DNA of 64,000 bases from positions 266,062 to 330,061 of the forward strand of contig NZ_JAJOZE010000001.1 in assembly GCF_021166585.1 (NCBI RefSeq). Direction: 5' to 3'. This DNA is from Metabacillus kandeliae (lineage in GTDB: Bacteria; Bacillota; Bacilli; Bacillales; Bacillaceae). Position numbers and translations under genes: made by a program. The stretch's first letter is position 1, and each line of letters opens with the position of its first letter. Of this stretch, positions 24,842 through 32,133 are shown piece after piece. The notes under the pieces were generated by a model. It made no database searches, was not told where the DNA came from, and saw only the letters and a program-made list of their open reading frames with translations.

Positions 24842-25777
24842 TTATGAAATATTTTGTTCTTCTTTAGGTGAAGTATAATAGGAATGTAGGTATTCTTCCC
24901 AAGTGAATTTAGGCTCAATCTCTCTCATCAATTCTGTTAATTTAATTCTATCCCACAATTCCACTCCAGATAAAACAGCAGCTTGTATAGCGGGTTTCGT
25001 ATAATAAGAATTTGTGATTACCATAGCCTTTTTGCATTTGTGCAATTTCTTCCCTAAATAAATTTCTTGTATAGCAGTATTTCCTACTTTACTCTTTAAC
25101 CGTTTGCATTGAATTGCTGTTTTTTCACCCTGAAGATTTTCAGCTAATATATCTACACCTCCATCTCCACTCTTTCTGGTCACCTTTATATTTTGAAATC
25201 CTATTTTTTTTATTAAGTCTGCTATGAATACTTCAAACCTATATCCATCCATTAGGTCAACTTCTTCAATTCTAGTGGAACGAATTAAATATTCTTTTTT
25301 TAAGCTATCTTTGAACTTTTTGACCTTCTCCAAATTCCTTTCCTTTTCAAGATCAACCATTTTACTAATTTCGTCTATAGTTGGTTCAGAATATTGTGTT
25401 TGATGTTTTGGTACAGTAAACAAAGTTTTTAACAAAAGAAACGAGATTATAAGAAAAGCCAAACCAGCATACAAATCTATCACAGTAGAATAGGCGATAA
25501 AAAGACACAGAATTGAGCCAACTATATAAGCAGGGAACAATAAAATCAGTAAAAACTTTAAAAAAACTGAAAAAGCATTGAAGATATTTCTGAAATACTC
25601 TAATTTTAATTCCCGCCTATGTTGATTTTTGTTCCATTCCTCATTCCTCTTATATTTCATGAGTTCTTCATCGAAGGATTGAACTTTAATACATTCCATA
25701 CAATAGGGCTGTATCTTATTGTTGACTAACTTCTCTACCATAACTTGATCGTGTTTTATACAAGTGAATTTAGGCAT
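24842..25777 (-). CDS. Membrane-anchored Mrr-like restriction endonuclease
   Basis: The 311-residue protein combines three parts: an N-terminal zinc-binding segment (CIKHDQV... and YCMECIKVQSF), two transmembrane helices (about 62-100, NAFSVFLKFLLILLFPAYIV and VIDLYAGLAFLIISFLLL), and a C-terminal Mrr-cat domain (about 175-300). The PD-(D/E)XK motif is visible as GDGGVDIL (about 202) and QCKR (about 224), with MDGYRFEVFIADLIKKIGF as the usual first helix. Mrr-type enzymes cut modified or foreign DNA. A membrane tether could place it where incoming DNA enters, but that is inference. The 24296 gene follows on the same strand. Confidence 0.82.
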   Translation of the reverse strand: MPKFTCIKHDQVMVEKLVNNKIQPYCMECIKVQSFDEELMKYKRNEEWNKNQHRRELKLEYFRNIFNAFSVFLKFLLILLFPAYIVGSILCLFIAYSTVIDLYAGLAFLIISFLLLKTLFTVPKHQTQYSEPTIDEISKMVDLEKERNLEKVKKFKDSLKKEYLIRSTRIEEVDLMDGYRFEVFIADLIKKIGFQNIKVTRKSGDGGVDILAENLQGEKTAIQCKRLKSKVGNTAIQEIYLGKKLHKCKKAMVITNSYYTKPAIQAAVLSGVELWDRIKLTELMREIEPKFTWEEYLHSYYTSPKEEQNIS

Positions 25778-26379
25778 ACATTATTGCCACCTTAGTTTTT
25801 TGTAAAAAAACTACCAAAATTTATATTATCATAATTTTAGAAGGTATCAATTATTTATAAGGGAATTTCCTCCATTTTAGAAGAAAGTTTTAATTTTTAA
25901 CCTAATTACCCTTGATTAAAAGATATAATATTCTACTACTAAATGAAGGAACATAAAGGAATTTTAATGAGAAATTTTATAATATAAGAGAGGCAATATC
26001 CATTATTAATTACTCAACATATTTGTAAAAAGTAATATATAAATTCCATAAGGGGATTAAGAGTGAATAGTGTATCTATCGCCCAATTGCAGAAAAGATT
26101 TACCACACTCAAACACTGTCCAAATTCTCGGAGAGGAATTTGATTATTAGGTATACACTTACTTTGAATATATAAAATAAGGATAGAGGTAAGCAAGACA
26201 TAAAAAAGTATTTTTGCTGCCTAGTAACTTTTGCTTTCAATAAATAATTTTGAGCTCCCTATTAGGCCTTTGATTTACGTATTAACTGTATTTCAAGCAT
26301 GGTTTTCCTTTTTTATAAAATATAGATTATTATTAAGTTAATTACTAAATTTTAGTAGAAGTTAAGGGGAGAATATATA
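25778..26379. other. AT-rich intergenic region, no gene seen
   Basis: About 600 bases between divergent defence-type genes. A minus frame at 26014-26196 has no ribosome site and composition typical of random AT-rich sequence. The region should hold the promoters of both the Mrr-like and second OLD-type genes. Nothing else is recognised. Confidence 0.5.
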
Positions 26380-27765
26380 ATGATAAAAAAGCTTACTATA
26401 AATGGATTAAGAGGTTTTGGAGAAGAACAGGAGTTAGACTTATCTTTACCAAATGGAGATATGGGTAGTGGCTTAACAATACTTGTTGGTTCGAATAACT
26501 CTGGTAAATCAACTGTAATAGAAGCTCTTAGAGCATTCCCTCAAAGAAGTCATTCACTTCCAAGTTTTACTTTGGGGAGAAGAAATATTTCTGCGGGAGA
26601 TAAAGTATCCATAAAAGTAATAGATGACTTAGATAATGTAGTAGAGATTAGAAGTATTAGAACTGGAAGTAGCGAGGTAGAATTAGTTAGCAATCAAAAT
26701 AATATTGGGGACATTTTTATACTCCCCTCTAGGCGTGCATTTAATCCTTTCTTTCAAAAAAATGAATTTGATAGACAGAATTATACAACATACCAAATTG
26801 GTTTTCCTCCACAAAGAGCCTCTCAACAAGATAATTTTTCAGGTAGATTATTTAATGCTGAAAAAAACAGAGATAATTTTAATAAGGTTTTAGAAAAAGT
26901 TATAAACCCAATACCAGATTGGACAATTGATCAAAATGACAATGGTCACTATTTTCTTAAATTTTCAAAGGGAACTATAAGTCATAGTAGTGAGGGGGTA
27001 GGAGAAGGGATAGTTAGTTTATTTTTTATTATTGATGCTCTTTATGATTCAAATCCTAAAGATATAGTAGTAATTGATGAACCAGAATTATCTCTTCATC
27101 CCTCACTACAAAAGCGTTTAGCTTCTCTTATTAGCGAATATTCAAAAGAAAGACAAATACTTATCGCAACTCACTCACCTTATTTCATTGATTTAGAAAA
27201 TCTTGTAAATGGTACCACTATAGCAAGAGTTCATCAAAAAGAAAATAATACAGTCATTTCCCAAATCAGTAATGAATCGGCTAATTTTATTAATAGAAGT
27301 TTAAGCAATCTTTATAATCCTCATGTTTTTGGTTTAGATGCCAAGGAAGTTTTTTTTCTAGAGGATAGAATATTGTTAGTTGAAGGTCAGGATGATGTTA
27401 TCTTTTATAAATTAATATTAGACCAACTCGATATTAAGCTAAATGGACAATTTTTTGGATGGGGTATTGGTGGTGCAGATAATATGCACCAAATAGCTAA
27501 ATTATTTGATGAACTAGGATTTGAGAAAGTGATAGGTATTTTGGATGCCGATAGAGAGTATCATCTTCCTGGATTAAGGGAGCAATTTGAGAACTATAAC
27601 TTTTTTGCTATAACTGCAAATGATGTAAGAACGAAACAACCGAGAAAAGCAACTGCCGGGGTAGAAGGAATCTTAAATGAGCAAAGAAATATTCGTATTG
27701 AACATTTAGACGCAACTAAATCAATGTTTAGAGAAATAAGAACCTATTTGGGTAATGACAATTAA
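26380..27765 (+). CDS. Second OLD-like ATPase/Toprim protein
   Basis: The 461-residue protein has an N-terminal ABC/AAA ATPase and a C-terminal Toprim domain. Seen are Walker A GSNNSGKST (37-45), a signature-like SHSSEGVGEGIVSLF (about 203), Walker B IVVIDEPELSLHP (about 228), H-loop ATHSPYFID (about 263), then LLVEGQDDVIF (about 332) and GILDADRE (about 385) as the Toprim Glu and DxD. It is shorter than, and clearly different from, the 11687 protein, so the two are not a recent duplication. Proteins with this build act as DNA nucleases in phage defence (OLD, GajA-like). It converges with the 27963 gene. The ATG follows AAGGGGAGA. Confidence 0.82.
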   Translation: MIKKLTINGLRGFGEEQELDLSLPNGDMGSGLTILVGSNNSGKSTVIEALRAFPQRSHSLPSFTLGRRNISAGDKVSIKVIDDLDNVVEIRSIRTGSSEVELVSNQNNIGDIFILPSRRAFNPFFQKNEFDRQNYTTYQIGFPPQRASQQDNFSGRLFNAEKNRDNFNKVLEKVINPIPDWTIDQNDNGHYFLKFSKGTISHSSEGVGEGIVSLFFIIDALYDSNPKDIVVIDEPELSLHPSLQKRLASLISEYSKERQILIATHSPYFIDLENLVNGTTIARVHQKENNTVISQISNESANFINRSLSNLYNPHVFGLDAKEVFFLEDRILLVEGQDDVIFYKLILDQLDIKLNGQFFGWGIGGADNMHQIAKLFDELGFEKVIGILDADREYHLPGLREQFENYNFFAITANDVRTKQPRKATAGVEGILNEQRNIRIEHLDATKSMFREIRTYLGNDN

Positions 27766-27962
27766 CCGTTAGTTAATAAATAAGTAGTTATAACCCTAAT
27801 TGAAATAGGATTTTCTTTTTTTTATTAAAGGGAACGAATGTTTATACTAAGATTATTGGTTATTTTTATCTCCTTATAAAGTAAAAAAAAGAAAACCTTG
27901 GATAATAAGGTTTCTCAAACATTAAGTTTAAAATATATAGACTTTTCTATTATATAAATCTA

Positions 27963-29165
27963 CTAATATGTCAATTCGAATTGTATTTTTAGATCTTCAA
28001 GTACAAATTCTGGTGAATCGGCATAAATTGCCATCTTAATCATTTCAATGATTAATTCATCATCTAATAATAAAATTAAAATATTCCCTTCTTCATATGC
28101 TCTTTTTCTAGCCTCTAATAATTTCTTGCTAGGTTTTTTCCGAAGAAAAAGCAATCCAAATCTGCCTATTGTTGGTTTAGAAAGATATATTCTTAACTGG
28201 TTTAATTGATCTTTCCCTACATCAGTTGAATAATTTTTAAATTCACAGATAATGTGCCTACTTTTGAATTCGTTACGAACCATTTCCCAGAAACCAGAGT
28301 GCTTATTATTAGGAAGAACACCATCACGTCTAGAATCACCAGATTCTGTCCTAGATTGTTCTTTTACCTCTGAAAACGGAGGAACAAATAAAAAGTTTAG
28401 TATCTTTATACAGATATCTTCATAATTTTTCCAGTTCTTTTCCCCCGTTTTACAATTGTTAAGTTCACTTATTAACTTTTTTCCTCGTGATAATCTATCT
28501 AGCTGATTGAAGTAGTGAGGAGTCATAGAATTTAACATCTGATTTAAAGTATTATCTACTGTCTTAAAATACTCTAAATGTGTATCAATGCTTTTATTTG
28601 AAATAAGGTCATCTACAGTTTCCAATTCTATTAAAAAGGTAGCATGAGGAAGTATTTCCGGAAGCATGTTTTGTATATTTAATCTGTTAGAATTTAAGAA
28701 ATCTATGTATACCTCTAAACTAGATTTTGCTTCATTCAGCATATCAACATAATCTGGATTAGTTTCCAAATCCTCATATGTTAAATCAATAGATAAAGCA
28801 GAAGTTTGTTGTTTATTTAAACCGATTAAGATTGTAAGGGAATAGACTAAATTTGCATATTTACCGTACTTGTCCTCCAAAATATTTCCAAAGGTATCGT
28901 TTTTAAAGTAATATTTAATATTATTTGTTAGGGAGGAATCATGAGTATGATTTTTAATAGAGTCTAAAAAATCCCTTTCATCATATTTTATTTTTAAAAC
29001 TTTAAACAAGTATTCTATACCTTCTATATACTCAGACATTACTTGGATGACTTGTGTTTTTTCTTCCTCATCCTCAATATAGGGTTTCCATAAAGCTTTT
29101 GATAGATAAACAGAGGTATATATTCCTAATTGAACACATTTTTTAATTATAGTTTCATTATACAA
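27963..29165 (-). CDS. Uncharacterised protein with probable PD-(D/E)XK nuclease domain
   Basis: The 400-residue protein is helical over its first 230 residues with no known motif. The C-terminal 150 residues look like a restriction-endonuclease fold: a leading helix (YEDICIKILNFLF), then GDSRRDGVLP (about 275-283, catalytic Asp) and ICEFKNYS (about 307, ExK), then LNQLRIYLSKP and FGLLFLRK as the following helix and strand. The order and spacing fit PD-(D/E)XK enzymes. No family name can be given. The ATG at 29165 lies behind GAAAGGGGAT. Its position beside the OLD-like and Mrr-like genes supports a defence role. Confidence 0.65.
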   Translation of the reverse strand: MYNETIIKKCVQLGIYTSVYLSKALWKPYIEDEEEKTQVIQVMSEYIEGIEYLFKVLKIKYDERDFLDSIKNHTHDSSLTNNIKYYFKNDTFGNILEDKYGKYANLVYSLTILIGLNKQQTSALSIDLTYEDLETNPDYVDMLNEAKSSLEVYIDFLNSNRLNIQNMLPEILPHATFLIELETVDDLISNKSIDTHLEYFKTVDNTLNQMLNSMTPHYFNQLDRLSRGKKLISELNNCKTGEKNWKNYEDICIKILNFLFVPPFSEVKEQSRTESGDSRRDGVLPNNKHSGFWEMVRNEFKSRHIICEFKNYSTDVGKDQLNQLRIYLSKPTIGRFGLLFLRKKPSKKLLEARKRAYEEGNILILLLDDELIIEMIKMAIYADSPEFVLEDLKIQFELTY

Positions 29166-29373
29166 TTTAATCCCCTTTCATTACTTTTGTTTAAAGTCAA
29201 TTTAAGTATATTAGCTTATTACTGGTAAGTCTATCCATTACTCTGAGGGTAATTAATATGGTTTATTTACAATTTTAATGATTTATATATGTAACTGATT
29301 ACTCTAAAACTATATTGAAACTATCCATCTAAACATATATAATTAAAAGGAGATGTCGGTCTAAGTTCGATAA

Positions 29374-29386
29374 ATGACCGTTATAC
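29374..29386 (-). promoter_or_regulatory. Candidate integrase arm-type site, right
   Basis: ATGACCGTTATAC is the exact reverse complement of GTATAACGGTCAT at 10264-10276, and sits 26 bases inside the right attachment repeat. It lies between AAGTTC and GAACTT, which form a wider inverted repeat (about 29363-29394). Confidence 0.45.
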
Positions 29387-29412
29387 TTGAACTTAAACAA
29401 ACAGCGATATAA

Positions 29413-29500
29413 CCAGTAGCTCAGCCGGATAGAGCATACGCCTTCTAAGCGTACGGTCGGGAGTTCGAATCTCTCCTGGGACGCCAACTTTATACATAAT
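29413..29500 (+). repeat. Right attachment repeat (attR) with truncated tRNA-Arg copy
   Basis: An 88-bp exact copy of 10131-10218. The first three acceptor-stem bases are TAA instead of GTC, so the top three pairs of the acceptor stem are lost and there is no promoter in front. It should not yield a functional tRNA. It marks the right end of the island, after which backbone sequence resumes. Confidence 0.92.
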
Positions 29501-29525
29501 AGCCTAAAGATGGGCTTTACGAGAT

Positions 29526-29573
29526 AAGGAATGCAGTCACATGTGAAAACATCGTGAAAGCATTCCTTTTTTT
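29526..29573 (+). terminator. Terminator displaced from tRNA-Arg
   Basis: AAGGAATGC (29526-29534) pairs with GCATTCCTT (29560-29568), followed by TTTTT. It lies 26 bases after the right repeat and was probably the terminator of tRNA-Arg before the island inserted. Confidence 0.75.
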
Positions 29574-29658
29574 ATTGCAGAAATTCATTGTCCTGGGATA
29601 ATAATATTTAAGAAAAAGTTTTGAAGAAAAGACAAGGATTAAACTAAGGAGGACGAAA

Positions 29659-30201
29659 ATGACAGCAGAGCATACTCAATTACTGGCATTATTAAAAGGC
29701 CGCTTCGAAAAAAATATGAGCCGCCATGAAGGGCTGCAGTGGGAAGAGATCCAGTCAAAACTTGAAAATGATCCAGAAAAAGTAAAAACACTATTTGAGA
29801 TGGAAAGAACCGGCGGCGAACCGGACGTCATTGATTACGATGAAAAGACAGGCGAATACATTTTCTGCGATTGTTCACCAGAAAGCCCCAAAGGCCGCAG
29901 AAGTGTCTGCTATGACCTAGAAGCACTGGAGTCTAGGAAAAAACATAAGCCAGAAAACAGCGCTGTTGAGATGGCATCTGCCATCGGCATCGAACTCCTA
30001 ACGGAAGAACAATACCGCGAACTGCAGAAGCTGGGGAATTTCGACTTGAAAACATCGAGCTGGGTTAAGACACCTGACAGGATCAGACAAAAAGGCGGCG
30101 CCCTATTCTGCGACCGCCGCTATGACACGGTCTTCGTATATCATAACGGAGCAGATTCCTATTATGCAGCCAGAGGATTCCGCGGGTCATTCAGGGTTTA
30201 A
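29659..30201 (+). CDS. DUF4256 domain protein
   Basis: The 180-residue cytoplasmic protein fits the DUF4256 family, which is widespread and uncharacterised. Typical features are WEEIQSKLENDPEKVKTL, MERTGGEPDVIDYDEKTGEY, the FCDCSPESPKGRRSVCYD stretch with conserved Cys, and the C-terminal ALFCDRRYDTVFVYHNGADS. The ATG follows AAGGAGGAC. Its GC-richer codon use shows that backbone sequence has resumed. It is a single-gene unit with its own terminator. Confidence 0.85.
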   Translation: MTAEHTQLLALLKGRFEKNMSRHEGLQWEEIQSKLENDPEKVKTLFEMERTGGEPDVIDYDEKTGEYIFCDCSPESPKGRRSVCYDLEALESRKKHKPENSAVEMASAIGIELLTEEQYRELQKLGNFDLKTSSWVKTPDRIRQKGGALFCDRRYDTVFVYHNGADSYYAARGFRGSFRV

Positions 30202-30272
30202 CTATGGGGCACTGGAATTAAAATTTGTTCTTAAAACGCTTGCTAAAAGCCAGCTCAGAATGTCATAACAGG

Positions 30273-30306
30273 AACCGTTATTGTTATAAACATAACGGTT
30301 TTTTGT
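30273..30306 (+). terminator. Terminator after the DUF4256 gene
   Basis: AACCGTTAT (30273-30281) pairs with ATAACGGTT (30292-30300), then TTTT. Confidence 0.82.
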
Positions 30307-30334
30307 GTTTTATAGACAGAGTTTAGGATCCATA

Positions 30335-30488
30335 TTAATTTTGCACACCTGTAGATTGGAGTGGCAGGCGGGAGACTCCTGCGGGAGTGCAAGTGACGGG
30401 AGACCCCGCAGGAGCGAAGCGACGAGGAGGCTCCCGCACTGCCCGCGGAAAGCGGACGCCTGCAACGGAAATCAACAGCCAATTTTAA
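30335..30488 (+). repeat. Interspersed structured repeat, copy 2
   Basis: Near-complete copy: CACCTGTAGATTGGAG at the left, GGCGGGAGACTCCTGCGGGA, GGAGACCCCGCAGGAGCGAA, CGAGGAGGCTCCCGC, GCGGAAAGCGGACGCCTGC, and AAATCAACAG at the right. The internal blocks are self-complementary and could form long stems. The left end is changed (TGTAGATT for TGTTGATT). Confidence 0.85.
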
Positions 30489-30709
30489 AAGCTGCTTTTA
30501 AAGATATTTTCATTGAACTGCACCACAAATCCCAAAAGCTAAACTCAATAGACCTATTCTTGAAAAGGCTTTCAATACACCTCTGAAAAAACCTTGTGAG
30601 AAAAAATACAAAAAAAATTGAAAAAAGGCTTTTCCCATGATAGCGCTGATGTAAGCGGATACAAATTATTTAATTAATCTAAATTATCTGCCAATTCGGA
30701 AAAAGGGTG

Positions 30710-30738
30710 TTGACGCCTGTTCTGAAAGGGCGTAATAT
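30710..30738 (+). promoter_or_regulatory. Promoter of ilvE
   Basis: TTGACG (30710-30715), 17 bases, TAATAT (30733-30738) gives a good sigma-A promoter. Transcription would start near 30745, leaving a leader of about 118 bases. Confidence 0.75.
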
Positions 30739-30749
30739 AGCCTCAAACC

Positions 30750-30806
30750 TTAGTTACATGAGATTGTAACTGATTGATACTCATCCATTTCGATGGATTT
30801 TTTTTA
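30750..30806 (+). promoter_or_regulatory. Possible attenuator in the ilvE leader
   Basis: Downstream of the promoter, ATCCAT-TTCG-ATGGAT followed by TTTTTTT is a compact terminator hairpin (30782-30805). Before it, AGTTACA-TGAGAT-TGTAACT forms another hairpin, whose loop ATGAG is complementary to the CTCAT overlapping the terminator's 5' arm. The two structures could be mutually exclusive. A terminator inside the leader, between promoter and gene, argues for regulated read-through. Confidence 0.5.
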
Positions 30807-30862
30807 CACAAATTTATTTATCAAACTAAAGCGGTTTTACTTTAAAGGAAAGGTGTGCTCCT

Positions 30863-31768
30863 ATGAGTGATCAATGGATCTTTCTCAACGATGAATTTGT
30901 CAGGAAGGAAGATGCCAAGATTTCCGTCTATGATCACGGTTTTTTATACGGCGATGGAATCTTTGAAGGTATCAGGGTATACAACGGGAACATCTTCCGG
31001 ATGAAGGAGCATATGGACCGGCTGTATCAATCAGCTAAATCCATTCTTCTCAATATGCCTTATGATCAGGAAGAATTGACAGAATTAGTTATCAAATCAG
31101 TTGAAAAAAATGGACTCAAGGATGCTTATATCAGGCTCGTTGTGAGCAGGGGCCCTGGAGATCTCGGGCTGGATCCATACAAATGCCACAAAGCCAATAC
31201 GGTCATCATTGTTGAACCGCTCGCCATCTTTCCTAAGCACCTCTATGAAACTGGAATTGATATCGTAACGGTTCCAACAAGAAGAAACAGACCGGATGTA
31301 CTCAGTCCAAAAGTGAAATCATTAAATTACCTGAACAACGTTCTGGTAAAAATAGAAGCACATCTCGCGAATGTCACCGAGGCACTGATGCTGAACGATC
31401 AGGGTTATGTTGCAGAGGGTTCTGCAGATAATGTGTTTATTTACAAAAATGGCCGGCTGCTGACACCGCCGGGATATATCGGTGCCCTTGAAGGCATTAC
31501 GCGAAATGCCATTTTAGAAATTGCAAAAGAGCTTGGTTATGATGTCGCAGAAGAGCCGTTCACCCGCCATGATGTATACACGGCAGATGAGGTCTTTCTC
31601 ACAGGAACAGCTGCAGAAGTGATAGCGGTTGTAAAGGTTGACGGAAGAGTGATTGGTGATGGAACACCTGGAGAGCATACAAACCGAATGCTTGAATCCT
31701 TCAGGGAAAGAGTTATTGCTGAAGGCGTGAAAGTAAACATCCCTGAAGACAGCCTTAATGCCGGCTGA
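30863..31768 (+). CDS. ilvE: Branched-chain amino acid aminotransferase
   Basis: A class IV PLP aminotransferase that makes valine, leucine and isoleucine from their 2-oxo acids. The 301-residue protein has YDHGFLYGDGIFEGIRVYNG near the N-terminus, VSRGPGDLGLDP, the PLP lysine in SPKVKSLNYLNN (about 152), ALMLNDQGYVAEGSADNVF and FLTGTAAEVIAV, all typical of the shorter E. coli-type IlvE. B. subtilis YbgE and YwaA are the longer type. The ribosome site is AAAGGAAAGGTG. It sits directly before the ilv-leu operon but has its own promoter and possible attenuator. Confidence 0.93.
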   Translation: MSDQWIFLNDEFVRKEDAKISVYDHGFLYGDGIFEGIRVYNGNIFRMKEHMDRLYQSAKSILLNMPYDQEELTELVIKSVEKNGLKDAYIRLVVSRGPGDLGLDPYKCHKANTVIIVEPLAIFPKHLYETGIDIVTVPTRRNRPDVLSPKVKSLNYLNNVLVKIEAHLANVTEALMLNDQGYVAEGSADNVFIYKNGRLLTPPGYIGALEGITRNAILEIAKELGYDVAEEPFTRHDVYTADEVFLTGTAAEVIAVVKVDGRVIGDGTPGEHTNRMLESFRERVIAEGVKVNIPEDSLNAG

Positions 31769-31799
31769 TTAACGGGAATGCCATCATAATGTGAAAAGC

Positions 31800-32092
31800 T
31801 TAGATGAGGATAATTAGCTGTCTGACATGCTTCCACAGAGAGCCGGGGTTGCTGGAATCCGGTGCTGCATCAGTCAGTGAACTCGCCTCAGAGCTGCCTG
31901 CCTGAACAACAGTAGGGTATGGCCGGGTGCACGCACTTTTAGCACCTGTTATCAAAACGAACATGCTCACATGTTCAAGAGATGGCCATATGGCCATGAA
32001 AAAGGGTGGTACCGCGTGGAGATAACAGCCTCCTCGCCCCTTTGATCCGCTAGACAATACGGCCGGGTCTGCCAGGGGTTGAGGAGGTTTTT
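31800..32092 (+). promoter_or_regulatory. T-box leader (leucine type) of the ilv-leu operon
   Basis: The hallmark AGGGTGGTACCGCG lies at 32003-32016, followed by a terminator in which CCTCCTCGCCCCT pairs with AGGGG-TTGAGGAGG and a TTTTT end (32029-32092). Upstream is a long structured stem I. A CTC leucine codon at 31882-31884, in GTGAACTCGCC, is a candidate specifier. Uncharged tRNA-Leu would stabilise the antiterminator and let ilvB transcription proceed, as in B. subtilis. Confidence 0.9.
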
Positions 32093-32133
32093 ATATGCAA
32101 AAAATTCCTGAGAGGAAAAGAGGAGGACTGTAA

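Larger units (their letters stand above)
10131..29500. mobile_element. tRNA-Arg-integrated genomic island with defence-type cargo
   Basis: The boundaries are the two 88-bp direct repeats. The inside is visibly more AT-rich than the flanks, interrupts the conserved ysnB-to-ilv region, and starts with a tyrosine integrase beside the intact tRNA. The cargo includes two OLD-family ATPase/Toprim proteins, an Mrr-like nuclease, a probable PD-(D/E)XK nuclease, a secreted nuclease, a serine recombinase and unknowns. No capsid, tail, relaxase or type IV secretion genes are seen. One full unit (insert plus one repeat) is 19,282 bp. It is either a satellite-like or decayed integrative element, or a self-excising island that relies on other elements for transfer. 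Confidence 0.9.

Noticed and set aside
26014-26196. 60-codon minus-strand frame
   Set aside because: Hydrophobic random-looking translation of AT-rich DNA without a ribosome site.
29413-29486. Second functional tRNA-Arg gene
   Set aside because: The first three acceptor bases are TAA, breaking the top of the stem, and no promoter precedes it. It is the displaced attachment copy.
10131-29500. Intact prophage or conjugative element
   Set aside because: No capsid, terminase, tail, lysis, relaxase or type IV secretion genes were found, only integrase and cargo.
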